Program-made: the position numbers and the translations under genes
Shown here: one piece after another, positions 23,421-35,212 of the stretch
Layout of the letters: every line of letters starts with the position of its first letter
Numbering within the stretch: the first letter of the stretch is position 1
NCBI GenBank assembly: GCA_018894105.1
Contig: CM032133.1
Location: forward strand, 11,918,501 to 11,982,500
Source of the DNA: Jacaranda mimosifolia
Taxonomy: Eukaryota > Streptophyta > Magnoliopsida > Lamiales > Bignoniaceae
Length of the DNA stretch: 64,000 bases
Direction of reading: 5' to 3'
The notes under the pieces: model-generated
Databases searched by the model: none
The model's input: only the letters and a program-made list of their open reading frames with translations
What the model was told of the DNA's origin: nothing

Positions 23421-26162
23421 AGTCCCTCATTTCCAAGCCCGACAAGGCACACGAAGGCATTCAAGTAGTTGGCATTGCAAGGTATCTTTACAAGTGTTGT
23501 GTCGGTTGACTCGGTGACCTCGAGGTGTGATTGACCTTCCACGCCTTCATTAAATGACTCAAGTGAGGCCCGAGGCACCATAATTGCAAAGTGACTTTGT
23601 GCCTTGGATCTAATAGTTGTGGCTCAACGGGCAGTCTCTCCAGGACAATTGTGTCTGTAACTTACCAAAAGTCCTGCCTAGAAGGCCAATCATTTCAAAT
23701 TCGCATGGAAGGGATTTAAGGGCCCTCCATCTTTATTTCCACTTACTTGCCATTTAAAGACCCTTTCTTTAGAGCTTGTGCAAGGTATATTTCTATCTCT
23801 TCAATGTTTGTTGTTTAAGCTGCATACGTTGTACCAACATATTCTAGGTTTTAAAATGAGTTTCTTGCATTCTTTATAGTTAACTTTGCCTTTTAATCCT
23901 TATTCCACTTCGAGGGCTTCTTTTTATTGGGGGTTTGCTGGTCTAAACAACATGTTGAGAAATAGATTCTTGAGGGAATGAGCATTTGGACAGTGGCGTG
24001 AGTGAGGCTAGTCTTATTTCCTCAAGCGAAAGGGTGTCCTTCGATGCTTTGAGGCTAAAGCAAGGTATTGATGAAATAGTCTATGAGAGAGAGGTTAGGC
24101 CCTCGGGCTCTAGGGGCCACTTGTATACGCTACAATAATTTTTCTGAGATCAGAAGTGATGTTTCGGAAGAGGATTTGCCAAACATTAGGGAGGCCTTTC
24201 ATATTCATGTAGAATTCGGCTTACACCTGTCGGGTCCTAACAATCATTTGGATAGATGCCTATTAGGGTGCTTAGCTGTTCATATTTTGGCAATATTATG
24301 TGGCCTTCATTTTCCATAACCCTCGTGGTTATAGAGATTTTGTGGGGGATAGATGTCTGCTCGACTCAATTGTTGTACAATTCATACTCTCTCTCATTTA
24401 TTCTTTTACTATTTTAATAAGGACCTTCAACCATCCTGCTACCTTTGTTAACTTCTGCCAACTGTTCTATTGCCTAACCTCTCAAAAGTCAGGTTGTTCC
24501 TCAAATATCAACTTTCACTATCTCACTACCTAAATCAAGACAAAAAATTGTCGACCCCTATTCTTCTATTTTTTGAAAGGGTTGGAAACAGAGATTTGTA
24601 ATTTGACCTCCTTCAAATGAACCTTTCACCTTGAGGATTCACTAGAGGTTGGATAATGTGACCTTAACTTGCAAGGGGTAGCCCAGTTGGGGGGCCAACT
24701 TCATAGTGGGCCTCACAAGCAAAAATCTTAAGGCCAGATAGTTTCTGGATGAAGAAATGCTTGTTGTCACTAAGCTTTATTGCTCCCTTGGATCTCGACC
24801 ATGAGGCGTAGTTGTGTAATGCCTATTCTATATAATCTAATTTAGTTCTTGCATCATTATTATGGGATTAGTTTTTTGGTGTTTTGTGCATTATTACTAT
24901 CACTTTGCTCGCCTTTATTGCAGATCCATTTTTTGTCATGTCGAATCGCAACAAGATACTTGCAAGGTCATTGGCTAGATCCTCTGGTCGTCGATAGGAT
25001 GTGGCAGAGGATTTCATCACTCCTATTGCTGCTACCTCGACCTCTATCAGCACTCCTACTCAAACCGTTGCCTCCCTTGGGAAAGCCCCAGTAGCCTATG
25101 CTAGAGATAAAGGGAAGAGACCCATGGAGACTAGCTCCTCGATGGTTGTGTCTAAGAGTGTGTGAAGCTCTGGTGTTGTAGCACCCTCGATCGCCCCTAT
25201 GTCAAGTTGTCGAAACGTATGAGCAACATGTCCCCCAAGTCCCAACTAAACATATATCCCTTCCCCGAACCCCATTTCCTAAATGTGCCAAACAATTATA
25301 GCATGCTTGATGGTAATTTTGATGACGAGACTTGCTGGGAAATTTTCAATGCTCAGTTGCTTCCCAAGGATATTAATAATTGATGAAAAGATTTTGGGAT
25401 TGGATATGATGAAATTGTTCACGTCTCACCACAACTTAGTACCTCTACTTATGTTTTTCTCTTTTTTATATTTTTGCATCGAGGGTTTGCATTATTATTG
25501 TTGCACTTAAATTCTTTGCAGACTATGCAAGTTGTATATTCATAGTATCACCATGCAAGATAGGAAAAAGTGAGCGGAGCTTGCCAAGGAGATCGAGGGT
25601 TAATTTGCTGACTCTTTGAAGGAGAAAGCGGCAGAGGCAGAGTTACTTTGGGTTAGGATGGAGGAATTGACTACTGAACTCTCGATTTGACTGACTCCAA
25701 AGGTTTATTAGGGGACGCTGAAGGAGAAGACCCGCTTGGCAGCTGAAGTGGGCAATTTACACAAGAGGGTCACCCAGCTTCAGGAGGAAGTGAAGGCGGC
25801 TAAGTCTAAGAGTTTTAAGTAGAGTTAAGAGTCTGGAACCAAGAAGGCAAAGTCAACCTTCGACTCCCAACTCCTTCAGGAAAGGAAATCCACTATCATT
25901 GCCTATAAAATCCTTGGCTTTTGAGAAGGCTTGTCTGGGGATAGGAGGAGAAAACCTATAAAAAGGCTTTAATAAGGTATTGGTGCAGTTGCGGACACTC
26001 GAGTTCAACTTCGACGAGGAAAAACTGAAGTGGTGACCTCCAACCTTCTCGAACTTGGAAGAAGATGATGAAGTGGCCATCCCTGAAGAGTATAAATTTG
26101 CATTGGACCTATAGTAGATGAACTTATTCAAGAGCAAGTGACCAAGTCATATGTTCAAGTAT
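23421..26162 (+). pseudogene. Internal region with decayed gypsy-type accessory ORF
   Basis: Lies between the two LTR-like repeats. On the plus strand a PF04195-like 'putative gypsy type transposon' ORF is visible in pieces: a stretch near 24,170-24,320 reading EDLPNIREAFHIH and later GCLAVHIL with LCGLHFP; a start-like MSNRNKI region near 24,940; a Ser/Thr-rich part to 25,170; and a coiled coil at about 25,590-25,830 (KEKTRLAAEVGNL, VTQLQEEVKAAK). Stops and frameshifts are frequent. No gag, RT or integrase is seen, so the element is non-autonomous. If the LTRs point to the minus strand, this ORF is antisense to the element, as known for accessory ORFs of the Tat lineage. That orientation is inference. 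Confidence 0.55.
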
Positions 26163-26835
26163 TTGCTGGGTAATTAAATGGAGGATATCTTGATGAGTGT
26201 TGTATGGTGGTCGAACTTAGCTCTTAAGGAAGTGCGAGGGTTGGTTTTATAACCACAAGGAGCACGTCAGGCTTGCTAAGGTGGCCATCAGCTAAAACCT
26301 TCTAATGCTTAAGTTAGTTTAACAAGAGGAACAGAGTAAGATATGTAGCTGGGGTAGAAAGCTAAAGATGAGTTGCTTACATTCATTAGGTTGTGAACTA
26401 GGAAGTTTATAAGGCCTGCAAATGGGGATTTTACAATTGACTCCTTCTCGTGCACTGGCTAGTTTTCCCTTTCATAGGGGCATATTGGATTTTTCTTAAA
26501 AGGATCAGCCAGATGCTCCACCTTGGCTAGTGGGAGCACGTGCACTATCATCTTAAATCTAACAGCTTTATTATGGACTATTTATTGATATAAGGGTGAG
26601 AAAGAATGTACGGGCAAGTTGCCATTGGTGAATGCGGCCGCCTTGTATCAAGCTGAAAGTTCAAAGTCCTCTAGGTTGATCTCAACCTTGTTTGATTGTT
26701 GTTGGATCTTAGGTTCCATGTCACAAGCATGAGGGTCAATCGCTTTTATCTTTGCTAACTAGCCTCGACTATTGGGACTAGGATCGAAAGTATGGGACAA
26801 GACCCAGGGTTGACAAGGCATCCTTATCAAGTGCA
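26163..26835. repeat. LTR-like direct repeat, right copy
   Basis: Partner of 22,785-23,420. The order of landmarks is the same, with many substitutions, which suggests an old insertion. The similarity ends near GGCATCCTTATCAAG at about 26,820-26,835. Confidence 0.6.
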
Positions 26836-27062
26836 ACTTGAGAAAGGGTTCCTAAGTGGGTTGCCAGAACCCAAGTTACTAAGGATAGATGTATAATTAT
26901 TGAGGTTATTAGGATACTGATTAAAAAGTTTAGTTAATTAAATTCATCAATAGTTGAATCATTCAGAAATTAGTCACAAGAAATTGTAGGCCCTTTCTAG
27001 CTAACTGGGGAACCAATGAGTCACACATAATACCCTTCAAGTCTGTATCATTATGGAATATT
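26836..27062. other. Spacer left of the CACTA element
   Basis: No gene. AT-rich sequence that would be continuous with 32,354 onward before the CACTA insertion; both sides carry TTAATTAA-type words. Confidence 0.4.
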
Positions 27063-27409
27063 CACTACAAGAAAAAATTGATGTTGTTACACATTTTTTT
27101 CTTACGTTTTCTCAAAAGTGTAAGTATAAGTATGATATGGTCATAGTTTTAAAAAAGTGTGGTTATAGATATTATTGTTCATTTTGATAAAATTTTTCTC
27201 TTATGAAAAATGTTGTCATTTGGATGTGGAGAGGAATACTGCCATAAATTTGGCTCAAAAAATTGAATATAAAATAAGAATAAAAATTTTTGCCCCAAAT
27301 TTTCAACTCAGTGCCAAAACCCTTCCCTTGATTCCCAAATCCCACTTTCTCCTCACCTCGTTTGTCTCTCCGTCTGACTTCTCCCTTCTCCCAATTCAAT
27401 TTTAGTTTT

Positions 27410-29950
27410 TGGATTCTTCCAAAACCTTAAGATTCTTACTCTACATAACACACACTCTCCGCCTGCTCTCTTTCTCTTTGGTGCTCTTCTCAATACATAC
27501 GACAGTTGGATTCACTTGTTGATCGGAGCGATTATCCACGGAGACAACTAAAATAAGGCATCTAATCTGGTGAGTCCTTTAGGATAAGGTTCTTGTTCTT
27601 TCTTGTTTTCAATTTTTTTCCTTTATATTGGGTTGGGTATTTTAATTTTTGTTTCTTCATTTTTGCTTTTAACTATGCTTCATCTCCCTGTTCTTTAACA
27701 TATTGTTGTCAATTTGTATTGTTAAACTTGAAAGGATTTTATGCCTGTGGACAAACGAAAAAGCCTTTTTTTGAGGGGGTCCCTTTTTTTATCTTTGCAA
27801 ATGCAAACTGCTAGAGACATGAGGCCATAAAGTGTCATTAGTGGTGCTATCTTCCCTGGTAGATAACCCTCTGGATTTCTCCAGTCAGTTCTTCCGCTGA
27901 TTAAGGTGCCCTTTAGTTTTGGGTCACAAAAAATGAAATATATTTTAGGCAATGCATATACTTTCCAAGTCTAAGGTATAAGAAGAGGATAATTATTCAG
28001 GGTAGCACTAAATCTAATCCACATAGATAGGTTGTCCGTGCCTTTCCTCCATATGGGCTTCAATATTTAACCTTTCCAATGCTTTAAAGATTTTCTGGGT
28101 GACCAACATGAACAGAGATATTCTGTAGTGCCACAAAGATTCAAAACATCCTTTCCACCTAACCTTCTTAAATCATCTTGTAGCGACTCTAGATTCCTAT
28201 TCTTTTGTATATTCATTTGATCAATAAAAGCACATGGTTTAATATTAGTGAAATAGATGGATAGGATTAAATTAGAAATCAGTCGCTAAAAAAATAGAAA
28301 GAAAACAATAAAAGGGTATAAATAATGAAGCTAGAAAATATTTGGCCTACTTAGAAAATTTTCATGTGAAGTAATACTAGCCTTGCCTTGTCCTGATGCA
28401 AAAACTTCAGTTAATGGGGTGCGTATGATCATTTCAACTATTCTCTTTAGTTTGTGTGTATCACTTGCACTGGTTTGGTGCATTATGTGTAGTTTCTAGA
28501 CATTCATATATAAGAGACAAATATAGAAATCATTCAAAGTAATTACACTTGGTGTTGTATAAAATTTGAAAAGAAAAAGAAAAGACAAGAAAACTAGTAT
28601 TCTTGGAAGCATTAATTGGAGGCTCTCTATAGTTGTGGATAGACGAAATGTGCATGTGCCTTATAGCCTAACCACATATTGCATGTTTGGAAGTTTGTGC
28701 TTTTATGTGTTTTCTTTTTCTCTCTTTTTCTTCCACACAGAATGTAAAGATTACTGTATGCATGATGTGTGAAAAATACCATATAATAAGGATTAAGGTG
28801 CATGGGTAGTGGAATTTCTAATACAATTTGATTTATGTTGTGTGAAAATATCAAAAGATGAGAATTAAGTTGTATGGGCAGTGGAACCTCTGATATAGCT
28901 TCATTAGTATTGGGTGAAAATAAATATCAAATAGTGAGAATTAAATTGTATAGACAGTGAAATCCCTGATATAATCTAATCTCATTTATCCTAGTAAATG
29001 TTTATGCTTTGAAATAAAAATAAAACTGGGAGGAAATCAAGTAACTTAATGTCTCCAATAACTTATGACAAAAACATGTCCCTCCATTCTCATAAAACTG
29101 GGAGGAAATATAGATAGTACATATCGGTTTTGTTATGGCATCCTTGTAAATTAATTATCTTAAACCTTATCTCTCCTTAGCAAGTCATGACTTTTTCAAT
29201 TTTTAGTTCTTTGAAAATCCTCCAGTCAACACTCAAGCCTTGTTCATCAATTTGAATACATGTAATATTCAACTAAAACTACTTTTTTACTATTTCTTGA
29301 GCTATACATGCACACAGACATCAAATGCATTTTGATAAGTCCCAAGACTTTATCAACCCTTCTTTCTTGCCCACCAAGATGAGGGCTTTAAGTATTTCTT
29401 GATATATAAAGGACTTTGACCTTAATTTACCTTTGGATGATTTAATAAGCATACCAGAAGACAGAGTCATCCCAGAGCACTATAAAGGACTTGTGATGTT
29501 TTGGTTATTAGAAAAAGGAAAGGTGAAGTAAAACATAATATTTTTATCTATTAATAGTGATTTGCCCAAATTTAATGTGATTTTATATTTTTTAGAAAGC
29601 ATGTGGGGAAAGGAAAGCAAAAAGAAAAAAGATATTAAATCATAATACTGGAAGAAAATCCTTTGCACAAGTTCGGGCAGATGAGGTAAGCAATGTAAAT
29701 TTGATTTGAAGAATTGAACATCACAATAACTTTTTATTTCTTTCATCTTATAATACGGTTTTCCTAGCCACATTTCATTCTAACTTTTGAAATACAATAT
29801 GCATTTGAAACAAAAAACAACACCATGGCATTCATTATTCCAAATAAGATGAGATTTAAATTGTTGTTGGAATTTAGAATTTAAGTTTTATAATTTGATT
29901 ATAATTTTTACTTTAATGTAATAAGCAAATTGGAATTCATAAGATGCTAG
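27410..29950 (+). other. CACTA interior, no gene recognised
   Basis: Begins with a leader-like stretch containing CT-rich sequence and a possible splice donor (CTGGTGAGTCC near 27,570). Otherwise it is AT-rich with short frames that match nothing I recognise. It may include introns of the decayed TNP gene that continues at 29,992. Confidence 0.4.
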
Positions 29951-29991
29951 TTAACTCATAAATTTTGTACAAAAATTAATATATTGTGAAA

Positions 29992-31294
29992 TAGGAAAAA
30001 AGAAGGGACATCAAATTTCTTTGGCGGATTTATTCAAATTGTGTTATCCGGTGGAAAAAGGTGGAGATGCCGGGCAATTAAGGGTAAGAATTGTAAATTA
30101 TAAACCTGATCTCTTATATTGAAGTTGAGTTGAACATAAAATCTATTTGCTTTTAACTTTATAGGATCAAATGCAAGAACTCACTAATGATGTTTATGGC
30201 AAAGTTAATGGCCCAGGAAAGCTCGGACGAGTACGCATGCTTGGTAGACGAGTGACACAACAAGATGTATTTGAGGAGATACCTTCTCATAAATCTTGTT
30301 TTCGATTAATTCAAACACTTCAAGAAAGGTTGGAAAAACTTGAATAGAATAGGATTGAAGTTATCCCACCTAGTGGTCCATCATCCCCTTCTTATGAAGA
30401 CAGGATCTCAACCCCAATCTCGACTAATAACCTTCTACCTCTTCGGGTAAGTAATATATTTAAAGATTGAATATCTTCAAATATAAAGTTAACAGTAACT
30501 ACTTAAAATATAAGTGCTTTTAATATCTCATACAATTTTTTTCATGTTTATTTGTATGACATATTAGCTGTTAATTTTACTTTTAGGTTAACTATTCAGT
30601 TTCTTTGTTGAGTAATATGGATCGAATTGCACTTATTGCTAAGGGATATTTGAAAAGCATGGATGCTAACATAGATGATGGTGGACAAGTGTTGGGAAAA
30701 AACTACTATGAAGTTCATATAAATGTGGCAGTAAAAGGAGATGAGGAATTAGAAAGGCCTTACATGCACTTTAACACCGTTTCTAATGCTCAAGGGGCCT
30801 CTGTTGCTTGGCCAAAACCTTTGGTAAGTTTCTTTTTTTTTAAAAAAAAAAAAATTGAAACTCGGGTGTAAGTGATTTTTATTTTAAAGTCGATGAGAAT
30901 TTTCTGTTATATCATTAGATGTTTTACTTTTGGCTCCATTTAGAATAAATTGCAAGATATATATGTTTCTTACAAAATACTTGGAATTGTCGGAGATTTA
31001 AGAATACCTACTTGAAACTTTTATATTGTTACTTATACTATCATCAGCCTATTCAATTGTGCAATTACAATGTTGATCTTCTTGCATATTCTTAGGATAA
31101 TATTAATGTGATTGCTTGAAAAATACTATCTATTGAATTATGTTATAGGTTGGGGTAGATTTAAATGGTCTCAAAATTTCACTTTTTGGTTTAGATAATT
31201 GTTTTAAGTTATTTTTGTGACATGTTTAACTATTGGTCTTTTTTTGTACCTTTGCACAAAGGTGGTTCGAGATGATAGAGATGACAACAATTAA
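29992..31294 (+). pseudogene. CACTA TNP-like (plant Transposase_24-type) gene, 3' part
   Basis: Four exon-like blocks with GT-AG borders: up to 30,083, 30,165-30,446, 30,587-30,823 and 31,262-31,294. They read continuously as family protein: KKGHQISLADLF, then MQELTNDVYGKVNGPGKLGR and VRMLGRRVT, then KGYLKSMDANIDDGGQVLGK and YYEVHINVAVKGDEEL, ending GASVAWPKPL and VVRDDRDDNN with a stop at 31,292. These blocks are characteristic of the accessory protein of plant En/Spm elements. An in-frame TAG occurs at about 30,345 after EKLE, and the upstream half is missing or unrecognisable, so it is called a pseudogene. The orientation agrees with the plus strand of the element. Confidence 0.75.
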
Positions 31295-32353
31295 TATGAT
31301 GAAGTTGGATTGCTGATAGAAGTGCACATGAGGCTTTATTTCACTTGTCCATCTTAAACTATGATGTTATTTTGTCATGCATATAGGATTATTATGTCAA
31401 GTGTTGGATCAACTACTTGTGGTGGTATTTTAGAGTAGTGCCACTTGATTAGTAGTTCGTATTTAGATGAAATGAATGTTTCAACACTGACTGGATCTTT
31501 AGATTTATGTTCTGAATTGAAGATGCAAAGAATATAGTTTTGGTGTTCAAAATGAAGTATATTCTATGATTAAGGAATTTTTTTTTGTATATATGAGATG
31601 TCGGTGAATTGTAGCAGTTGATATATGTTGCCAACATTTTTCATTATTGTCAAAAAGTGCAGCAAAAAGCATGCAAAATATATAGTACACCTAAGAATTG
31701 TAACAATATATGCTTATTATTACATATGGTTATGTGGCAACATCTTGTGAGAATAAATACCTTTTGTTACACTTAAATCTGGGGTAACATGTTGTATTGC
31801 AAAGAAGTGTAGGTATACGTGCTTTGTATTATAGTTCCATTTGTGGTAAAGGTTTGCATTGTAAAAGTACATGTCTAACATTACCCTTTAATATGCAAGT
31901 AATTTTGGTTTGTTTGACAAATTAGTCGTGGTGATTTCTATTTTATGTTATAGTTGAGAAGTGTAATATCGTATGCCTAGCATCACATTTTGAAATGTAA
32001 GTAATTCTAATTGTGTTTACAAATTAAAATGTGGTAATTCCACTTTTACGTTACAGTTAATAAGTGTAAGTATATACATCTAACATGACGTTTGATTCCA
32101 TAGTATTAAGTTATTAACCAACTTTTCAAAATATTAAATCACATAAGAAGTGTGGTGTAAGATTCATATCCGTAAGTTTACATGTAAAACTATAATTTTT
32201 ACAAACACCACACTTATAAGTGTGGTGTTAAGCTTAGACCATGGCGCATGGTGCCACGCTAATAAGAACCGTGGTCTATAGTTAAGTGTGGCAATAGGCT
32301 ATTTGTCGCCACATATTTAAATGTGGTAATATCCCTTTTTTATTGTAGTGATT

Positions 32354-33091
32354 TATCTAATAGTTAGATGAACACAAGATAGTTAACTAAATTAATTAAT
32401 TTAGAGCTTAATTAATTTAAAGAGGTAAATTAATTCTATTAAATAAAGTGTTTATTTTTAGCTCATTTAAGGGTAGCTAGGATGTAAATTTAATTATTTA
32501 GTTGAGTAAATTTATTTTGGACTTGATTAATTAAAGAAATGAAAATAATTCAATTAAATAAAGTGTTCATTGATTTGGGCCTATTATATATGGCTAGTTA
32601 ATAATAGAGAATTAATTAATCAGTTGAACTAATTAATTTAGACTTCTAATTGAAGAGTTCAATTAATAAATTAGTTTAGTTGGATTTTAATTAAATTAAA
32701 ATTCTAAGTTCAATTTTGGAGGTTTTGTCTAATTTCATAAAATCAAGAGACTTGGATAACACTCCAAAGGAGTGCACGGGATCTAAAAGAATCAAATCGA
32801 GTCTAAAAGTACCCATTGGTTGGCAACATTATCTCTAACTTTTCACTCCCTCAAATTTCCTTCTCATCTCCTTCCTCTTGAGTGGCTGGCCAACAACTCT
32901 TGCTCGCTTGATTTTTGAGTGTTCTTCATCTTATGAGAATTTTTTGCTATTCTCCTGCATTTCTTCGATATATGAGAGATTGTTCTCTTTAAAGCCTAGC
33001 ATAGAAGAGGATGAATAGATATTTGACTTATGGATACTACTACAGAGAAGATGCTTGGTTTCCTAATAGTGTGAAACTAGGGTACCACCTC
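32354..33091. other. AT-rich spacer right of the CACTA element
   Basis: No gene. It contains many TTAATTAA-type words, a CT-rich segment near 32,840-32,900, and ends at a TGTGACACCC that I take as the edge of the family Y LTR. It may be part of another decayed LTR interrupted by the CACTA insertion. Confidence 0.35.
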
Positions 33092-35175
33092 TGTGACACC
33101 CTACTTAGGATAACCTCGAAGCTAGGGTACCACCAATACAAGCTTAGATCATAATGTATAACATAACCGATAAGCCCATAAAATTTTCAATTACACCAAA
33201 AGAAATCAACATATTTCAAATCTTAAAGAAGCACTATTGAGGGACCCTATTACATGCCAAGTTCTTACAATATCCCAAAAATCTCAGTTGCGTCGCAATT
33301 AAAATACAAGCTCAGATTGTCATCTCATAAAATACAATATATACATACCATACATCTTAAGTTCAAACTTGACATATCGCAACATCCCTAAATCAAAGTT
33401 TAGCCATCAGGTGGACCTATGTGTACATATATCCATCAATACTTTTATGAATAGTCCCATTGGGCTAAGTCATAAGCCCTCATTCCATTTTTGTACCTAT
33501 TTGGGAAGGAAATAAAAGAACAATAACAAGGTAAGTCCGAAGGACTTAGTGAGGAAAAAGAAAATGATGAGAGTTAAGGGAAAGCTGTCAAGATGTAATA
33601 ATTAATAAACAAATTTGGTAACAAGCACGACTTTTCAGATCGAATCAACAATGTAATATATAGTACACATGAAACAATTTTAATAGATCGTTGGTTATTC
33701 CTTATCACTCCTAAATCAATTTAAAATTGCTAGTCGCGGGCCTCGGTACAGTATAAACAAGATTTCCTTATCGTTCCATTGCTCGAGCACTTAGCTCGGT
33801 GGGTAATAGTTGATTTATATGGCATGGTCGACTGCATGCCGGATCCCGTCACTCACAGTTCGCTACCTCCACCTACCTGTAAATCAGGATCATAGGTGGG
33901 CACTAGCCGTAAGACTTGTATCCGTCGATCCATTCTGCTCGGCTGTCTTTCGGACCTAGCCCCCGGGCCCAAACCCCTGTGGCATCCCTCCGAATGGAAA
34001 CTACCCATGGCGTCCCATGAGTTAAAATAATATAATGCCAATAGATAAGAATTTAATCTTTGGACAATAACATGAATATAACAAGATATAATTTGAACAT
34101 CTAATATACTGACCAACAATGCTATTTTAGATTAATAATCCAATATTCCGTTGGAATTGGCACTCGGCTGATACAACCGATACTCAAGTATGCCATAAAG
34201 GCCAAATAACTGATATATAGAATGAATTTAAATATGCTGATAAGATTTCTTGAAGAATCAACACATTTATAAGAAGTAAACAAGTAATACGGGGTCAGCC
34301 GGCAAGGCTATAGGGTACAAGAGATAGAATTGAATAATATAATAAAGTTCTAGACCCCAGAACAGAAGCAAGCACTAACCCTTATAGGGTTGTGCACATT
34401 AGAAACAAATAACAATCAAGATTTCAAATAATGTACGGATTTTTAACAAATACGATACAGAAATGGAAACCCTCACAGAGGTTTATCACAACAACAGTTA
34501 GGTACGAGAAAGGTGCCAGATTGGCAGACCCTCACAGGATGCGACAAATATAGAATAAGCTTGTACAAAGCACGTACCAATTGGTAGACCCTCACCTTAG
34601 TAGTTTCAGAAAAAGACAATCACAATTAGCAATCTATTGGTTAGCAGGACCTACTTCTTCGCCACCTATTCAAAAGAGTATATTATAGTGAAAATTCCCA
34701 TTCAACCCTATTAATCACAATTATATTATTTACAGTCTAGAATCACTAATTACTCGATTAATATGGTAATTTTAAAGCTTAAACGGTACTATCGGCCTAA
34801 AATGGCTAATAAAGTCATTATTGCCAAAATAATCCTAGTTTTCATATCAAGTTTAATAACGGAACATATAGTTAGCTTTATTGGTATCCCAAATCAAAAT
34901 AAATTGTCCAATATCTTAATTATCCTGATTATTTTCACTTAAGTCTAAAATTTCTAAATTTAGGGTTTTCTTGCTCAATAAACTCAATTAATCCCAAAGT
35001 TAACATATATCAGTATAGATCTGGGTCCAAGAATTCAAACAATATCCATGCATATAATATTCTCATTCTTATAGCTAGATAAACTTTAGAATCATTTCAT
35101 CCAAAAATACAAGAACTTTAAATGGATAAAAACGATATAGGAAATCCTAAATCCAATACCAATCATTACCCAATA
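33092..35175 (-). repeat. Family Y long LTR, truncated
   Basis: Starts TGTGACACCC on the plus strand and is the reverse complement of much of 60,500-61,320; part of it (33,900-34,340) also aligns directly with 63,561-64,000. TGTAACAC-type ends, as at 59,900, are common in plant Ty3/gypsy LTRs, so that class is likely. Its repeated 'CAGACCCTCAC' units near 34,500-34,600 are characteristic. The right side is lost where family X begins at about 35,176. Short minus-strand frames here recur at 63,481-63,705 only because the DNA repeats. Confidence 0.55.
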
Positions 35176-35212
35176 TTTGGAAAACTTCTTTTGCAAATTA
35201 TCATACTGCCTT
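35176..35212 (-). repeat. Outer end of a truncated X LTR, split by a solo LTR
   Basis: This 37-bp piece (TATTTGGAAAACTTCTTTTG onward) joins seamlessly to 37,288 if the solo LTR at 35,213-37,282 and one copy of GCCTT are removed. The joined sequence matches the family X LTR near 49,780-49,830. It is the far edge of the truncated 3' LTR listed at 37,283-37,978. Confidence 0.7.

Larger units (their letters stand above)
27063..32350 (+). mobile_element. CACTA (En/Spm) DNA transposon, non-autonomous
   Basis: A 5,288-bp element with terminal inverted repeats CACTACAAGAAAAAA on the left and TTTTTTATTGTAGTG on the right, flanked by the 3-bp duplication ATT (27,060-27,062 and 32,351-32,353). These are diagnostic of CACTA transposons. 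The subterminal parts (27,080-27,180 and about 31,660-32,340) repeat short words such as AAGTGTAAGT and GTGTGGTAA in both orientations, the expected transposase-binding arrays. The only recognisable coding part is the 3' end of a TNP-type gene at 29,992-31,294. No catalytic transposase was seen, so it would need a helper. Confidence 0.93.

Noticed and set aside
31660..32340. Array of short repeats resembling a CRISPR or satellite
   Set aside because: These are irregular words in both orientations at a CACTA terminus, explained as subterminal transposase-binding repeats.
33853..34119. 88-codon frame repeated at 63,481-63,705
   Set aside because: Both are in non-coding family Y LTR copies. Shared DNA explains the similarity, and the frames are not conserved over their full length.
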